This document shows positions 1 through 9,764 of a stretch of DNA of 64,000 nt, in pieces; within the stretch, counting starts at the first letter, position 1, and the number at the start of each line of letters is the position of its first letter. Position numbers and translations under genes: made by a program. Source of the stretch: Stagnihabitans sp038231395 (lineage in GTDB: Bacteria; Pseudomonadota; Alphaproteobacteria; Rhodobacterales; Rhodobacteraceae); NCBI GenBank assembly GCA_038231395.1, contig JBBRLL010000015.1:1-64000 (forward strand). Reading direction: 5' to 3'. The notes beneath the pieces are model-generated. The model was not told the origin of the DNA and made no database searches. It saw nothing but the letters and a program-made list of their open reading frames with translations.

Positions 1-1932
1 AACGCGAATGAGGCGGCGGCAGCGGCGATGCTGGCGGCCTCTGTCCATTACCCCATTCGCGGGGCGGTGACGTTCAAGGGGCCGGTCGGTGTCAACGTCG
101 CCTCGGACGCTTTGGCGAACCTGTCCTCATCCGGGGTGAATGGCGGGGCGCTGATCATTCTGGGCGAGGATTACGGCGAAGGCTCTTCGATCATGCAAGA
201 GCGGTCGCATGCTTTTGCGATGAAGTCGCAGTTCTGGCTGCTGGACCCGCGACCGAATTTGACCAGCATTACCAAGGCGGTGGCGGATGGCTTTGAACTG
301 TCAGAGGCGTCAAACAGCCCGGTGATGCTGATGGTGCGGATCAGGTCGTGCCATGTCACGGGCAGCTTTGCGACCAAAGACAATGTGCGGCCCAAGCTGT
401 CAGTCAAGGACGCGCTGTCAGCCCCGCAATCGGATTTCGCACGCGTTGTGTTGCCGCCGATGTCCTATGTGCACGAACAGGACAAGATCAAGAACCGCTG
501 GCCTGCCGCCGAAAAGTTCATTGTCGAGCGCAAGTTGAATGAGGTTTTCGGGCCAAAGCAGGCTCCGGTCGGGTTGGTCATTCAGGGCGGCATGTACAAC
601 GGGGTGATCCGGGCGCTGCAACGGCTGGGATTGGCGGATATTTACGGGGCATCTAGCGTGCCGTTGTATGTGCTGAACGTGACCTATCCATTGGTGTCGA
701 GTGAGTTTCTGGCCTTTTGTGCGGGCAAAGAGGCGATCCTGGTGGTTGAAGAGGGTCAGCCAGAGTTCATTGAACAGCAATTGACGACCTATCTGTACCG
801 GGCAGGCTCTACGGTAAAGCTGCACGGCAAGGGCATCTTGCCGATGGCGGGGGAATATACCGGGCAGGTCATGCTTGACGGGTTGACGGCATTCCTGCGG
901 CAGGCGGCACCCGATATGCTACCCGCGATGGTGCGCGCGCCCAATCAGGACCGCCCCAAAGTGCCGGATCTGTCAAAAACCGTGCCGATCCGGCCACCGG
1001 GTTTTTGCACGGGCTGTCCGGAACGGCCGATTTTTGCGGCGATGAAGCTGGTGCAAAAGCAGACCGGCAAGTTGCAGATTTCCGCCGATATCGGCTGCCA
1101 TCTGTTTGGGTCTTTGCCACCGTTTGAGATTGGCGGGGCGACGATGGGGTACGGCCTTGGGCCTGCGGCCAATGCGGCGTTTGACGGTGGCGGGGAGAGG
1201 CGGTCGATTTCGATCATCGGGGATGGCGGGTTCTGGCACAACGGGCTTTCGTCCAGCTTTGGCAACATGGCGTTCAACAAGTCGGACTCGGTGGCGGTGA
1301 TCGTCGACAATTACTATTCGGCGGCGACCGGGGGGCAGGATGTGATGTCATCCCGCGCCGACAATGCCACCAAGGCGACCAAGCATCCGATTTCCAAGGC
1401 ATTGAAAGGCATCGGAATTGATTGGGTGCGGCAGGTCGACCGGACCTATGATGTCGGCCATATGCGCGATGTGCTGCTGGAGGCGCTGACGACCAAAACT
1501 CCGGGGCCGAAGGTGATTGTCGCCTCATCCGAATGTATGCTGAACAAGCAGCGGCGCGAAAAACCGCTGGCAGCGGCGGCGATCAAAGAAGGGCGTCGGG
1601 TTGAAGCGCCCCGGTTTGGGGTGGACGAGGAGATTTGCACTGGGGATCACGCCTGCATGCGGCTGTCGGGCTGTCCCTCACTGGGGCTGAAGGTGCTGGA
1701 CGACCCGCTGCGCGATGATCCGGTGGCCACGATCGACCAAAGTTGTGTCGGCTGTGGCAATTGCGGTGAGGTCGCGGATGCGGCGGTGCTGTGCCCCAGC
1801 TTTTACCGGGCGGATGTGGTGCACAACCCTTCACCCTTCGAAGTGCGGTTTGCGGCGTTCCGGGCTCGGGTGATTGGCTGGTTGCAAGCCCGGCGCGACA
1901 GGCGGCGGCTGGTGTTTGAGGGTGCAGCATGA
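1..1932 (+). CDS. iorA: Indolepyruvate:ferredoxin oxidoreductase, alpha subunit (C-terminal part)
   Basis: The reading frame is open from the first base, so the N-terminus lies outside the window. The visible 643 residues match the alpha subunit of arylpyruvate:ferredoxin oxidoreductase, which oxidatively decarboxylates indolepyruvate and related aryl 2-oxo acids to aryl-acetyl-CoA. A thiamine-diphosphate binding stretch is visible (IIGDGGFWHNG, near base 1215). The C-terminus carries cysteines of ferredoxin type (CTGDHACMRLSGC around base 1635 and CVGCGNC around base 1746), as expected for the 4Fe-4S region. The stop overlaps the start of the beta-subunit gene by 4 bp, so the two are translationally coupled. 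Family assignment is firm; the true substrate is not shown by sequence. Confidence 0.88.
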   Translation, partial: NANEAAAAAMLAASVHYPIRGAVTFKGPVGVNVASDALANLSSSGVNGGALIILGEDYGEGSSIMQERSHAFAMKSQFWLLDPRPNLTSITKAVADGFELSEASNSPVMLMVRIRSCHVTGSFATKDNVRPKLSVKDALSAPQSDFARVVLPPMSYVHEQDKIKNRWPAAEKFIVERKLNEVFGPKQAPVGLVIQGGMYNGVIRALQRLGLADIYGASSVPLYVLNVTYPLVSSEFLAFCAGKEAILVVEEGQPEFIEQQLTTYLYRAGSTVKLHGKGILPMAGEYTGQVMLDGLTAFLRQAAPDMLPAMVRAPNQDRPKVPDLSKTVPIRPPGFCTGCPERPIFAAMKLVQKQTGKLQISADIGCHLFGSLPPFEIGGATMGYGLGPAANAAFDGGGERRSISIIGDGGFWHNGLSSSFGNMAFNKSDSVAVIVDNYYSAATGGQDVMSSRADNATKATKHPISKALKGIGIDWVRQVDRTYDVGHMRDVLLEALTTKTPGPKVIVASSECMLNKQRREKPLAAAAIKEGRRVEAPRFGVDEEICTGDHACMRLSGCPSLGLKVLDDPLRDDPVATIDQSCVGCGNCGEVADAAVLCPSFYRADVVHNPSPFEVRFAAFRARVIGWLQARRDRRRLVFEGAA

Positions 1933-3467
1933 AGGACATGGCCCAGCCGATGGACCCCAAACTGTCGCAGGTCATCAAGCTGGCGGTGCTGGCAGTCGGC
2001 GGTCAGGGCGGCGGCGTTCTGACCGGCTGGATCGAGGATGTGGCCCGGGCTTGCGGCTATGCTGCCCAAGCGACTTCGGTGGCGGGCGTCTCGCAACGCA
2101 CGGGCGCCACTGTCTATTATCTTGAAATGGCACCAGCGTCTGACGGCGTGCCGATCTTTTCGCTGATGCCAGCGGCGGGCGATGTCGACATCATGATCGC
2201 TGCGGAGATGATGGAAGCGGGGCGGGCGATGATCCGCGGCTTTGTGACAGAGCGAACCACGCTGATCGCCTCGACCCACCGGGCGCTGGCGGTGTCGGAA
2301 AAGATGGAACCGGGTAACGGGATTGCCAACAGTGACGAGGTGATGGCGGCGGCGGGACTGCTTGCAAAACGCTTCATCGCGGCAGATTTTGAGGCTTTGG
2401 CGGTCGCGAACGGCTCAGTCATCTCGGCCTCGCTGTTCGGGGCGCTGGCGGGATCGGGAGCGCTGCCGTTCCCAAAGGCAGCGTTTGAAGCGGCGATTGC
2501 CAGGGGCGGCAAGGGTATTGCAGGCTCGCTGCGGGCGTTTGCCGCGTCGTTTGATGCAGCATCGGGGACGGTTGAGGCTAAGGCCGTTGCAGCGAAACCC
2601 GCTTCGGTGAAGTCTGGACCAATGATGGTCAAGGGCCCGGTTCGGATGGTTGTCGAGTGGCACCGCTTGCGTGATCTTGCCGGGACTTTGCCCGCTCCGG
2701 TGGCAGAGATGGCACTGCTGGGGCTGAAGAAGGTGGTGGAGTTTCAGGATCTTGCCTATGGTGCCGCCTATCTGGCGCGGGTGCAGGACGTGCTTGGGCG
2801 GGATGACGCATCGCGGGGGTTCGCGCTGTCGGTTCAGGCGGCGAAGTATATCGCCAATGCGATGTGCTACGATGACGTGATCCGGGTGGCTGATTTGAAA
2901 ACCCGTGGCCCCCGAGCGCTGCGGATCGCCAAGGAGATGGGGTTGGCAGAGGGCAACCTTATGCACCTGACAGAGTTCATGCATCCAAGGGCGGAAGAGA
3001 TCGTTGGCATGTTTCCCGCCGGTCTGGGCCAAAAGGTGCAGGACAATCCGGTGTGGATGGCGCGGCTGGAGCGGTGGTTTGGCAAGGGGCGACGGCTGCG
3101 CACAGACGGGCTGCTGGCTTTCGCAACGCTGTATGTGCTGGGTGGGCTGAAGTTCTGGCGGCCGCGCACCGTGCGTCACCTGCAGGAGGTGGCACATTTG
3201 GAGGCTTGGATGAGCACCGCGCTGGCCTATTTGCCGCAGTATGATCTCGCCGTGGAGGTGGTGAAATGTCAGCGACTGGTGAAGGGCTATTCGGACACGC
3301 ACGCGCGTGGGTTGTCGAAGTTTGACCGCGTCTTGACGGCTGCGAAACGGGTTGCCGGGCGGGACGACGCAGCAGAATGGGTGCGCCGTTTGCGGGACGC
3401 TGCCTTGAAGGATGAAGAGGGCAAAGCCTTGGACGGAGCCATTACGACCATTCGTTCGTTTACCTGA
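1929..3467 (+). CDS. iorB: Indolepyruvate oxidoreductase subunit beta family protein
   Basis: A 512-residue protein beginning at an ATG that overlaps the iorA stop. Residues about 15-190 are the gamma-type oxidoreductase domain, with the motif VGGQGGGVLTGWIEDVA and the following SVAGVSQRTGATVYYLE typical of IorB. The remaining roughly 300 residues form the extra C-terminal domain found in the long IorB versions of proteobacteria. With IorA it should form the complex that turns arylpyruvates plus CoA into aryl-acetyl-CoA, passing electrons to ferredoxin or a similar acceptor. The last codons and stop fall inside a 17-bp tandem repeat. Confidence 0.87.
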   Translation: MKDMAQPMDPKLSQVIKLAVLAVGGQGGGVLTGWIEDVARACGYAAQATSVAGVSQRTGATVYYLEMAPASDGVPIFSLMPAAGDVDIMIAAEMMEAGRAMIRGFVTERTTLIASTHRALAVSEKMEPGNGIANSDEVMAAAGLLAKRFIAADFEALAVANGSVISASLFGALAGSGALPFPKAAFEAAIARGGKGIAGSLRAFAASFDAASGTVEAKAVAAKPASVKSGPMMVKGPVRMVVEWHRLRDLAGTLPAPVAEMALLGLKKVVEFQDLAYGAAYLARVQDVLGRDDASRGFALSVQAAKYIANAMCYDDVIRVADLKTRGPRALRIAKEMGLAEGNLMHLTEFMHPRAEEIVGMFPAGLGQKVQDNPVWMARLERWFGKGRRLRTDGLLAFATLYVLGGLKFWRPRTVRHLQEVAHLEAWMSTALAYLPQYDLAVEVVKCQRLVKGYSDTHARGLSKFDRVLTAAKRVAGRDDAAEWVRRLRDAALKDEEGKALDGAITTIRSFT

Positions 3468-3510
3468 AACGGGCATTTACCTGAAACGGGCATCAACTTG
3501 AAACGGGTGC
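3460..3510. repeat. 17-bp tandem repeat at the iorB stop codon
   Basis: Two perfect copies of TTACCTGAAACGGGCAT occupy 3460-3476 and 3477-3493. A degenerate third copy (CAACTTGAAACGGGTGC) fills 3494-3510. The iorB TGA lies inside the first copy, so extra copies lie just downstream of the stop. It looks like slippage duplication of the gene end. No hairpin or T-run suggests a terminator role. Confidence 0.85.
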
Positions 3511-3533
3511 GGGTCTGACGCTGACTCTGCGTA

Positions 3534-4631
3534 TCAGCCCGGCGGGGAAAGATAGCGGGTTTTCAGGTGGGGTGGTGCTTTCACCTCCAAATCAGCCAAG
3601 TTTCTTTGCAACGTGTCCGGGGATTGGGCCGCAAAACTCTCGAACGGACCGCGTGGAAAATTGAGACCCAGTTTCAGGGCCTGATCAATATCCGCTCTTG
3701 TGGTGCCACCTTCAGACAGCAGCCACGCGGCCTCGTTGGCAAGGCTGGCTTCAATGCGGGTGACTATTTCACGATTGGGCTGTGGGGTGACGACAGCGGG
3801 AAATACAAACCCCTGGCCAGACTTGCGACCCAGCCGACCCGCCGCAACCTGCGATTTCAAAGCGCCAAAAATGTGGTAGCGCGGGTGCTGCAAACCCGCT
3901 TGAATCCCCTCGGTTGCGGCAAGGTTGATGTCAGCGCCGATCAGGTCGATGAGCGAGAAGGGTCCGATCTTGTAGCCGGCGTCAAGCATGGCGGCGTCAA
4001 TCTCGACCGCGCTGCGGCCTTCTTCCAACATCGCCATAGCCTCGCCGTAGAACGGCCGGGCGCAGCGGTTGACGATGAAGCCGGGGCGGTCCGGACATTG
4101 GATGACCGTCTTGCCAGCGTCCTCCGACAGGCGACGGGCAAGGTTCAATGCAACGTCAGATGTGCCGGGATGGGCCACGATTTCGACCAGTTTCATCACC
4201 GGAGCGGGGTTGAAGAAGTGCATGCCTAACAAACGTTCGGGATGCGTCAATCCTTGGGCAATGGAAGTGACCGAAAGAGATGACGTGTTGGTCGCCAGCA
4301 CCGCTTCGGGCGACAGGATCGCCTCAAGAGCGGCGAAAAGCGATTGCTTGGCAGGAAGGGTTTCAAGGATCGCCTCGATTACCAAATGTGCATTCGACAT
4401 CGCCTCAAGGCCATCGACAATGTGGAGGTTGGCAAGTGTCGCCTCCATCGTTTCAGCCGTCATGGCTCCCTTTGCCACGCGTGGCTCCAGGGCCGCGCGC
4501 AAACGCAAAGGGGCGGAAGTGCGTGCCGGTTCGATGGCGTCGGTCGCCATGACTTGAAAGCCAGCCGCCGCAAAGACTTGCGCTATGCCAAGGCCCATGG
4601 TGCCAAGGCCCACTACCCCGATGATCATCAT
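3534..4631 (-). CDS. 3-hydroxyacyl-CoA dehydrogenase
   Basis: A 365-residue NAD-dependent 3-hydroxyacyl-CoA dehydrogenase (PaaH/HbdA type). The N-terminal Rossmann fold starts immediately (IGVVGLGTMGLGIAQVFAAAG). The signature HFFNPAPVMKLVEIV with its catalytic His follows around residue 140. The usual C-terminal dimerisation domain comes next, then a shorter second copy-like segment (EAAWLLSEGGTTRADIDQALKLGLNFPRGPFE). Its start overlaps the stop of the upstream enoyl-CoA hydratase by 4 bp. The pair would perform the hydration and second oxidation of a beta-oxidation-like sequence, plausibly after ring cleavage by the enzymes encoded to the right. Confidence 0.9.
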   Translation of the reverse strand: MMIIGVVGLGTMGLGIAQVFAAAGFQVMATDAIEPARTSAPLRLRAALEPRVAKGAMTAETMEATLANLHIVDGLEAMSNAHLVIEAILETLPAKQSLFAALEAILSPEAVLATNTSSLSVTSIAQGLTHPERLLGMHFFNPAPVMKLVEIVAHPGTSDVALNLARRLSEDAGKTVIQCPDRPGFIVNRCARPFYGEAMAMLEEGRSAVEIDAAMLDAGYKIGPFSLIDLIGADINLAATEGIQAGLQHPRYHIFGALKSQVAAGRLGRKSGQGFVFPAVVTPQPNREIVTRIEASLANEAAWLLSEGGTTRADIDQALKLGLNFPRGPFESFAAQSPDTLQRNLADLEVKAPPHLKTRYLSPPG

Positions 4632-5377
4632 TCCCCCCGGAACTGCGGCTGACGTTTTTCACGTAGGGCACGCAAACCCTCCGCCTTGTCGGCAGTATCA
4701 AGCAAAGCCTCAAAACCCGCGCGTTCGGTGGCAAAGGCCAAGGCGGATTCGGCGGCGGTCAAAGCGGTCTTGGCGGCCATCAGCGCAAGCGGCGCGCGGG
4801 CAGCGATGCGGGTGGCCAGCGCCTCAGCCTCTGGCAGGGCAGGGCCGCTGGACAGGTAGGCCGCCAAACCCCAGGCATGGGCGGTGGCGGCGTCGATGAC
4901 CTCTCCGGTCAGGACCATGCGGGTGGCGCGGGCGCGACCAATCAGGGCCATCAGACGCTGACCACCCCCCGCACCGGGGATCAGGCCAAGGTTGGTTTCC
5001 GGCAAACCCAGACGCGCGGTGGGGCCCAGGACGATCAGGTCGGCCATCATCGCAAGTTCCAGCCCGCCACCGACCGCGACCCCGTCAATCGCGGCAATCA
5101 TCGGTTTGGGAAAGGCGCGGATGCCGGCCCAAATGGCTTTGCGTGGATCGTTGGCCCCTTCGGCGGTGGTTTTGTGTTCAATTTCGCCGATGTCGGCACC
5201 AGCCGCGAAATGGCCACCGGCGCCGGTCAGCACAACCGCCCGGCAGGTTTTGTCGGTGGCCAGAACGGTCAAGGCCTCTGCCAACTGGGCCAGAAGTGCC
5301 GTGTTCAGCGCATTGCGCGCCTCTGGCCGGTTGAGGGTCAGGCGCGTATAGCCCGCATATGTGTCAATGATCAGCAT
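4628..5377 (-). CDS. Enoyl-CoA hydratase/isomerase family protein
   Basis: A 249-residue crotonase-fold protein. The start chosen is the ATG at 5377 (MLIIDTYAGYTRLTLNRPEARNAL), because upstream in-frame sequence is non-homologous and runs into the oppositely oriented monooxygenase gene. The oxyanion-hole segments are visible: FAAGADIGEI and AAIDGVAVGGGLELAMMADL. The acidic residues expected in the active site are in the segment LGLPETNLGLIPGAGGGQRL. It overlaps the 3-hydroxyacyl-CoA dehydrogenase gene by 4 bp, and the two are divergent from the monooxygenase operon. Confidence 0.9.
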   Translation of the reverse strand: MLIIDTYAGYTRLTLNRPEARNALNTALLAQLAEALTVLATDKTCRAVVLTGAGGHFAAGADIGEIEHKTTAEGANDPRKAIWAGIRAFPKPMIAAIDGVAVGGGLELAMMADLIVLGPTARLGLPETNLGLIPGAGGGQRLMALIGRARATRMVLTGEVIDAATAHAWGLAAYLSSGPALPEAEALATRIAARAPLALMAAKTALTAAESALAFATERAGFEALLDTADKAEGLRALREKRQPQFRGE

Positions 5378-5485
5378 GGCGACATTCTGGCTTGCCGCGC
5401 GAAAACTGCAAGCCCGAATGTTTTGAGCTTGAAATATTTTCCCGCCTTGATAGGCTTTGCCATCACTTTTCGGAAAGGAACGGCC

Positions 5486-7768
5486 ATGAAGGTTCTGTGT
5501 CTTGGCGGCGGCCCGGCTGGCTTGTACTTTGCCATCTCGATGAAATTGCGCGACCCCGCGCATCAGGTGACGGTGTTGGAGCGTAACAAAGCGAATGACA
5601 CCTTCGGCTGGGGGGTGGTTCTGTCGGATGACGCGCTGAGCCGGATGCAAAAGAACGATCCGGTTTCCACCGGCGTGATCCGGTCGAACTTCGCCTATTG
5701 GGACGACATTGCCGTGGTTCATGGCGGCGCACGGACAGTTTCGGGGGGCCACGGTTTTGCCGGCATCGGGCGTAAGGCGTTGCTGGTGATCTTGCAGGCG
5801 CGGGCGCGGGAGTTGGGCGTCGATCTGCAATTTGAAACGGTGTTCCGGACGGCTGAAGACTACCGTGCCGAATACGATCTGGTGGTGGCGACCGACGGGA
5901 TCAACTCGGTTGTGCGGCAGGAATTTGCGCAGGTTTTTCAGCCCGACATTGATGTGCGCAAGTGCAAGTTCGTCTGGCTGGGCACCCATGCCAAGTTTGA
6001 TGATGCCTTCACCTTTATTTTTGAAAAGACAAAGCACGGCTGGGTCTGGGCGCATGTTTACCAGTTCGACAAGGACACCGCGACGTTTATCGTGGAGTGT
6101 TTGCCGGAGACCTGGGATCGCTGGGGCTTTGACGCCATGTCGAAGGAGGAGACGGTTGCCGTTTGCGAACAAATATTCCGTAAACACCTGAATGGTCATT
6201 CATTAATGTCGAATGCGGCGCATTTGCGCGGCTCTGCGGTCTGGATGCAGTTTCCGCGGGTGATCTGCAAACAGTGGTATCACGAAAATGTCGTGCTGAT
6301 GGGCGATGCGGCTGCGACCGGGCATTTCTCGATCGGCTCGGGGTCGCGACTGGCATTTGACAGCGCGATTGCCTTGGCGGAGTATCTGCATTCGGAACCC
6401 ACAATGCTCGGCGCTTTTCAGCGGTATCAGGAGGAGCGGCGGGTGGAGGTGCTGCGGCTACAGTCGGCAGCGCGCAACAGTCTGGAGTGGTTTGAGGAGG
6501 TCGAACGCTATCTGGACATGCCGCCGTTGCAGTTCGCCTACTCCCTGTTGACCCGTAGCCAGCGGATTTCCCACGAGAATTTGCGGGCGCGTGACCCGGG
6601 GTGGCTGCGCGAAGCGGAAGATTGGTTTCAGGCACAAGCCGGGGGTCAGCCCGGTCGGCTGCCGATGTTCGCGCCGTTCCGTTTGCGGGATATGGCGCTG
6701 CAAAACCGGATCGTGGTGTCACCGATGGCGCAGTACAAGGCCGTCGATGGGGTGCCGGGGGACTGGCATTTCATCCACTATGCGGAGCGTGCGAAGGGCG
6801 GAGCTGGCCTTGTTTACACCGAAATGACCTGCGTTTCGGCGCAGGGCAGGATCACGCCGGGCTGTCCGGGGCTTTACACGTCCAAGCAAGAGGCGGGCTG
6901 GAAACGGTTGGTTGATTTTGTCCATGCGGAGACGACGGCCAAGATCTGCTGCCAGATCGGGCACTCCGGGCGGAAGGGGTCTACGCAGGTCGGTTGGGAA
7001 GAAGGCGATGCGCCTTTGCCTCACGGAAACTGGCCGGTGATGAGCGCCTCTGCCCTTGCCTGGGGGCCTGCCAATCAGGTGCCCAAGGCGATGGACCGCG
7101 CCGATATGGACAAGGTTCTGATGCAATTCATCAAGGCGACAGAGATGGCCGCGAAGTGCGGCTTTGACATGATCGAACTGCACGCGGCTCATGGCTATCT
7201 GATCTCCAGTTTCATCAGTCCGCTGTCCAATGTGCGGACTGATGAGTACGGCGGAAGCTTGGAAAACCGGATGCGGTATCCACTGGAGGTGTTTGCGGCG
7301 ATGCGGGCGGAATGGCCGGGATCAAAGCCGATGTCGGTCAGAATTTCTGCCAGCGACTGGATGGGCGATGATGGGGTTACTCCTTCGGAAGCCGTTGAGA
7401 TTGCAGCGATGTTTGCCGGTGCCGGGGCGGATATCATCGACGTCAGCGCTGGCCAAACCTCGATCGACGCCGCGCCGGTTTATGGGCGGATGTTCCAGAC
7501 CCCCTTCTCGGACCGGATCAGGAATGAGGCAGGTCTGGCCACGATGGCCGTGGGCAATATCACCGAGGCCGAGCAGGTCAATCAGATCTTGCTGGCCGGG
7601 CGGGCCGATCTGGTCTGTCTGGCGCGGACCCATCTGGCCGACCCCTATTGGACGCTGCATCAGGCGGTGAAAGCGGGCGACGCGGCGGGTTGGCCGCTGC
7701 CCTATCTGGCCGGACGCGATCAGGCCCTGCGGTTGCTTGGCAAAGCGGCGGAGGTGTTGCGAGCATGA
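5486..7768 (+). CDS. Bifunctional aryl-CoA monooxygenase/reductase (salicylyl-CoA 5-hydroxylase or 2-aminobenzoyl-CoA type)
   Basis: A 760-residue two-domain flavoprotein. Residues 1 to about 385 are a group A FAD monooxygenase: the dinucleotide motif GGGPAGL is at residues 7-13, and the FAD ribityl motif GDAAATGHFSIGSGSRLA is near residue 271. From about residue 392 the protein becomes an Old Yellow Enzyme/2,4-dienoyl-CoA-reductase-like TIM barrel (MFAPFRLRDMALQNRIVVSPM, then HAAHGYLISSFISPLSN). This fusion is known from 2-aminobenzoyl-CoA monooxygenase/reductase of Azoarcus evansii and from proteins annotated as salicylyl-CoA 5-hydroxylase/oxidoreductase. It should hydroxylate and then reduce an aryl-CoA ring. 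The start is ATG 5486, preceded by GGAAAGGAA; homology begins there. The stop overlaps the next gene (ATGA). Confidence 0.88.
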   Translation: MKVLCLGGGPAGLYFAISMKLRDPAHQVTVLERNKANDTFGWGVVLSDDALSRMQKNDPVSTGVIRSNFAYWDDIAVVHGGARTVSGGHGFAGIGRKALLVILQARARELGVDLQFETVFRTAEDYRAEYDLVVATDGINSVVRQEFAQVFQPDIDVRKCKFVWLGTHAKFDDAFTFIFEKTKHGWVWAHVYQFDKDTATFIVECLPETWDRWGFDAMSKEETVAVCEQIFRKHLNGHSLMSNAAHLRGSAVWMQFPRVICKQWYHENVVLMGDAAATGHFSIGSGSRLAFDSAIALAEYLHSEPTMLGAFQRYQEERRVEVLRLQSAARNSLEWFEEVERYLDMPPLQFAYSLLTRSQRISHENLRARDPGWLREAEDWFQAQAGGQPGRLPMFAPFRLRDMALQNRIVVSPMAQYKAVDGVPGDWHFIHYAERAKGGAGLVYTEMTCVSAQGRITPGCPGLYTSKQEAGWKRLVDFVHAETTAKICCQIGHSGRKGSTQVGWEEGDAPLPHGNWPVMSASALAWGPANQVPKAMDRADMDKVLMQFIKATEMAAKCGFDMIELHAAHGYLISSFISPLSNVRTDEYGGSLENRMRYPLEVFAAMRAEWPGSKPMSVRISASDWMGDDGVTPSEAVEIAAMFAGAGADIIDVSAGQTSIDAAPVYGRMFQTPFSDRIRNEAGLATMAVGNITEAEQVNQILLAGRADLVCLARTHLADPYWTLHQAVKAGDAAGWPLPYLAGRDQALRLLGKAAEVLRA

Positions 7769-8499
7769 AGGGCAAGCGTGTTCTGGTGACGGGCGGTGGC
7801 TCTGGTGCCGGGGCCGATCTGGCTTTGGGGTTTGCCAATGCCGGAGCCGACGTGGTGATTTGCGGGCGGCGGGCGGCGGCTTTGGCTGCGGTTGCTGCGC
7901 GTCATAGGGGCATCAGGGTACTGTTGTGTGACGTTACGAACGAACGTTCTGTAACAGAAATGTTTGCCAAGGCGGGTGCTTTGGATGTGGTGATCGCCAA
8001 CGCGGGCCTAGCGGATTCGGCCCCCCTCGTCCGGACCGAACTGGCGCAATGGGACGCGATGCTGGCAGTCAACCTTACCGGAGTTTTTCTGACCTTCCGC
8101 GAAGGGTTGCGGCAGATGAAAGGCTGGGGGCGGCTGATTGCAGTGGCCTCGACTGCCGGGATCAAGGGCTACGCGAAGGTGGCACCCTATGCAGCAGCCA
8201 AGCACGGGGTCATCGGGATGGTGCGGTCCCTGGCTTTGGAAGTGGCGCGCAGTCAGGTGACGGTCAATGCGATTTGTCCGGGGTTTCTGGACACTGACAT
8301 GACGGCGCAAACCATCCGGGTGATCAGCGAAAAAACCGGGCGTTCGGCGGAAGAGGCCAGGGCAGCATTGGAGGCGTTGAACCCGCAGGGCCGGCTCTTT
8401 CAACCGTCGGAGGTGACAGCGGCGGCTTTGTATCTTTGTGGTCCGGGGTCAGAGGGGGTCAACGGGCAAACCATCGTGATTGCGGGGGGCGAAGTGTGA
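7765..8499 (+). CDS. SDR family NAD(P)-dependent oxidoreductase
   Basis: A 244-residue short-chain dehydrogenase. It has the cofactor motif TGGGSGAG at residues 9-16, NAG in the fourth strand (VIANAGLAD), a serine in VASTAG, and the Y-x-x-x-K pair in PYAAAKHGVIGM. It ends in IVIAGGEV, typical of the family. The ATG at 7765 overlaps the monooxygenase stop, and its own stop overlaps the MarR start (GTGA). In the operon it most likely oxidises a hydroxyacyl-CoA or cyclic hydroxy intermediate after dearomatisation; the substrate is inferred from context only. Confidence 0.87.
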   Translation: MKGKRVLVTGGGSGAGADLALGFANAGADVVICGRRAAALAAVAARHRGIRVLLCDVTNERSVTEMFAKAGALDVVIANAGLADSAPLVRTELAQWDAMLAVNLTGVFLTFREGLRQMKGWGRLIAVASTAGIKGYAKVAPYAAAKHGVIGMVRSLALEVARSQVTVNAICPGFLDTDMTAQTIRVISEKTGRSAEEARAALEALNPQGRLFQPSEVTAAALYLCGPGSEGVNGQTIVIAGGEV

Positions 8500-8923
8500 G
8501 CGACCCGCTTTCCAAACGCCGCCTGAAGATGTGGATCAGGTTGTTGGGGGTGACCCGTGCGGCGGAATCCGAAATGCGCGAATTTCTGCGCGTCAAGCAC
8601 GAGACCACCCTGCCGCGTTTTGACGTGATGGCAGCGCTGTATCGGCGGCGCGAGGGTGTCACGATGAGCGAGCTGTCGCGGATGCTTCTGGTGTCAAACG
8701 GCAATGCGACGACGGTGGTGGACCGGCTGGAAAAGGACGGTCTGGTGCGGCGCACCCCTTCGGATGTGGATCGTCGCACGGTGTTCGTGGCTTTGACCGA
8801 GGACGGGTTGCGTCAGTTCGAAAAGCTCGCGGCGCAGCACGAGGTGGAGGTTGGCCGGGTGTTTGGCGGGATGTCGGAGGCCGATCTGGACGGGTTGACC
8901 GAGATTTTGAAAAGGATGGCGAA

Positions 8924-8927
<4 letters not shown>
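8496..8927 (+). CDS. MarR family transcriptional regulator
   Basis: A 143-residue winged-helix regulator. The start chosen is GTG 8496 (VSDPLSKRRLKMW), which overlaps the preceding stop as GTGA and gives the usual family length. The DNA-binding segment is MSELSRMLLVSNGNATTVVDRLEKDGLV, followed by the wing RRTPSDVDRRTVFVALTEDG. Lying inside the aryl-CoA operon, it is probably a repressor relieved by an aryl-CoA or the free acid, as for other MarR proteins of CoA-dependent aromatic pathways. No convincing operator palindrome was found by eye in the 5378-5485 divergent region. Confidence 0.88.
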
Positions 8928-9733
<806 letters not shown>

Positions 9734-9734
9734 C

Positions 9735-9753
9735 GAATTTTCTGCGAAAATTC
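9735..9753. repeat. AT-stem palindrome, family member 1
   Basis: GAATTTTC-TGC-GAAAATTC: a perfect 8-bp stem with a 3-nt loop, 1 bp after the enoyl-CoA hydratase stop and just before the acyl-CoA dehydrogenase start. The same architecture recurs at 12939, 19093 and 34428, and in a weaker form at 34389. Here it sits between co-directional genes, so it may be an intra-operon mRNA hairpin rather than a full terminator. Confidence 0.8.
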
Positions 9754-9764
9754 TGGGGATGAAC

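Noticed and set aside
4877..5485. In-frame N-terminal extension of the monooxygenase gene
   Set aside because: It is antisense to the enoyl-CoA hydratase; the FAD motif begins only after ATG 5486, which has a good ribosome-binding site.
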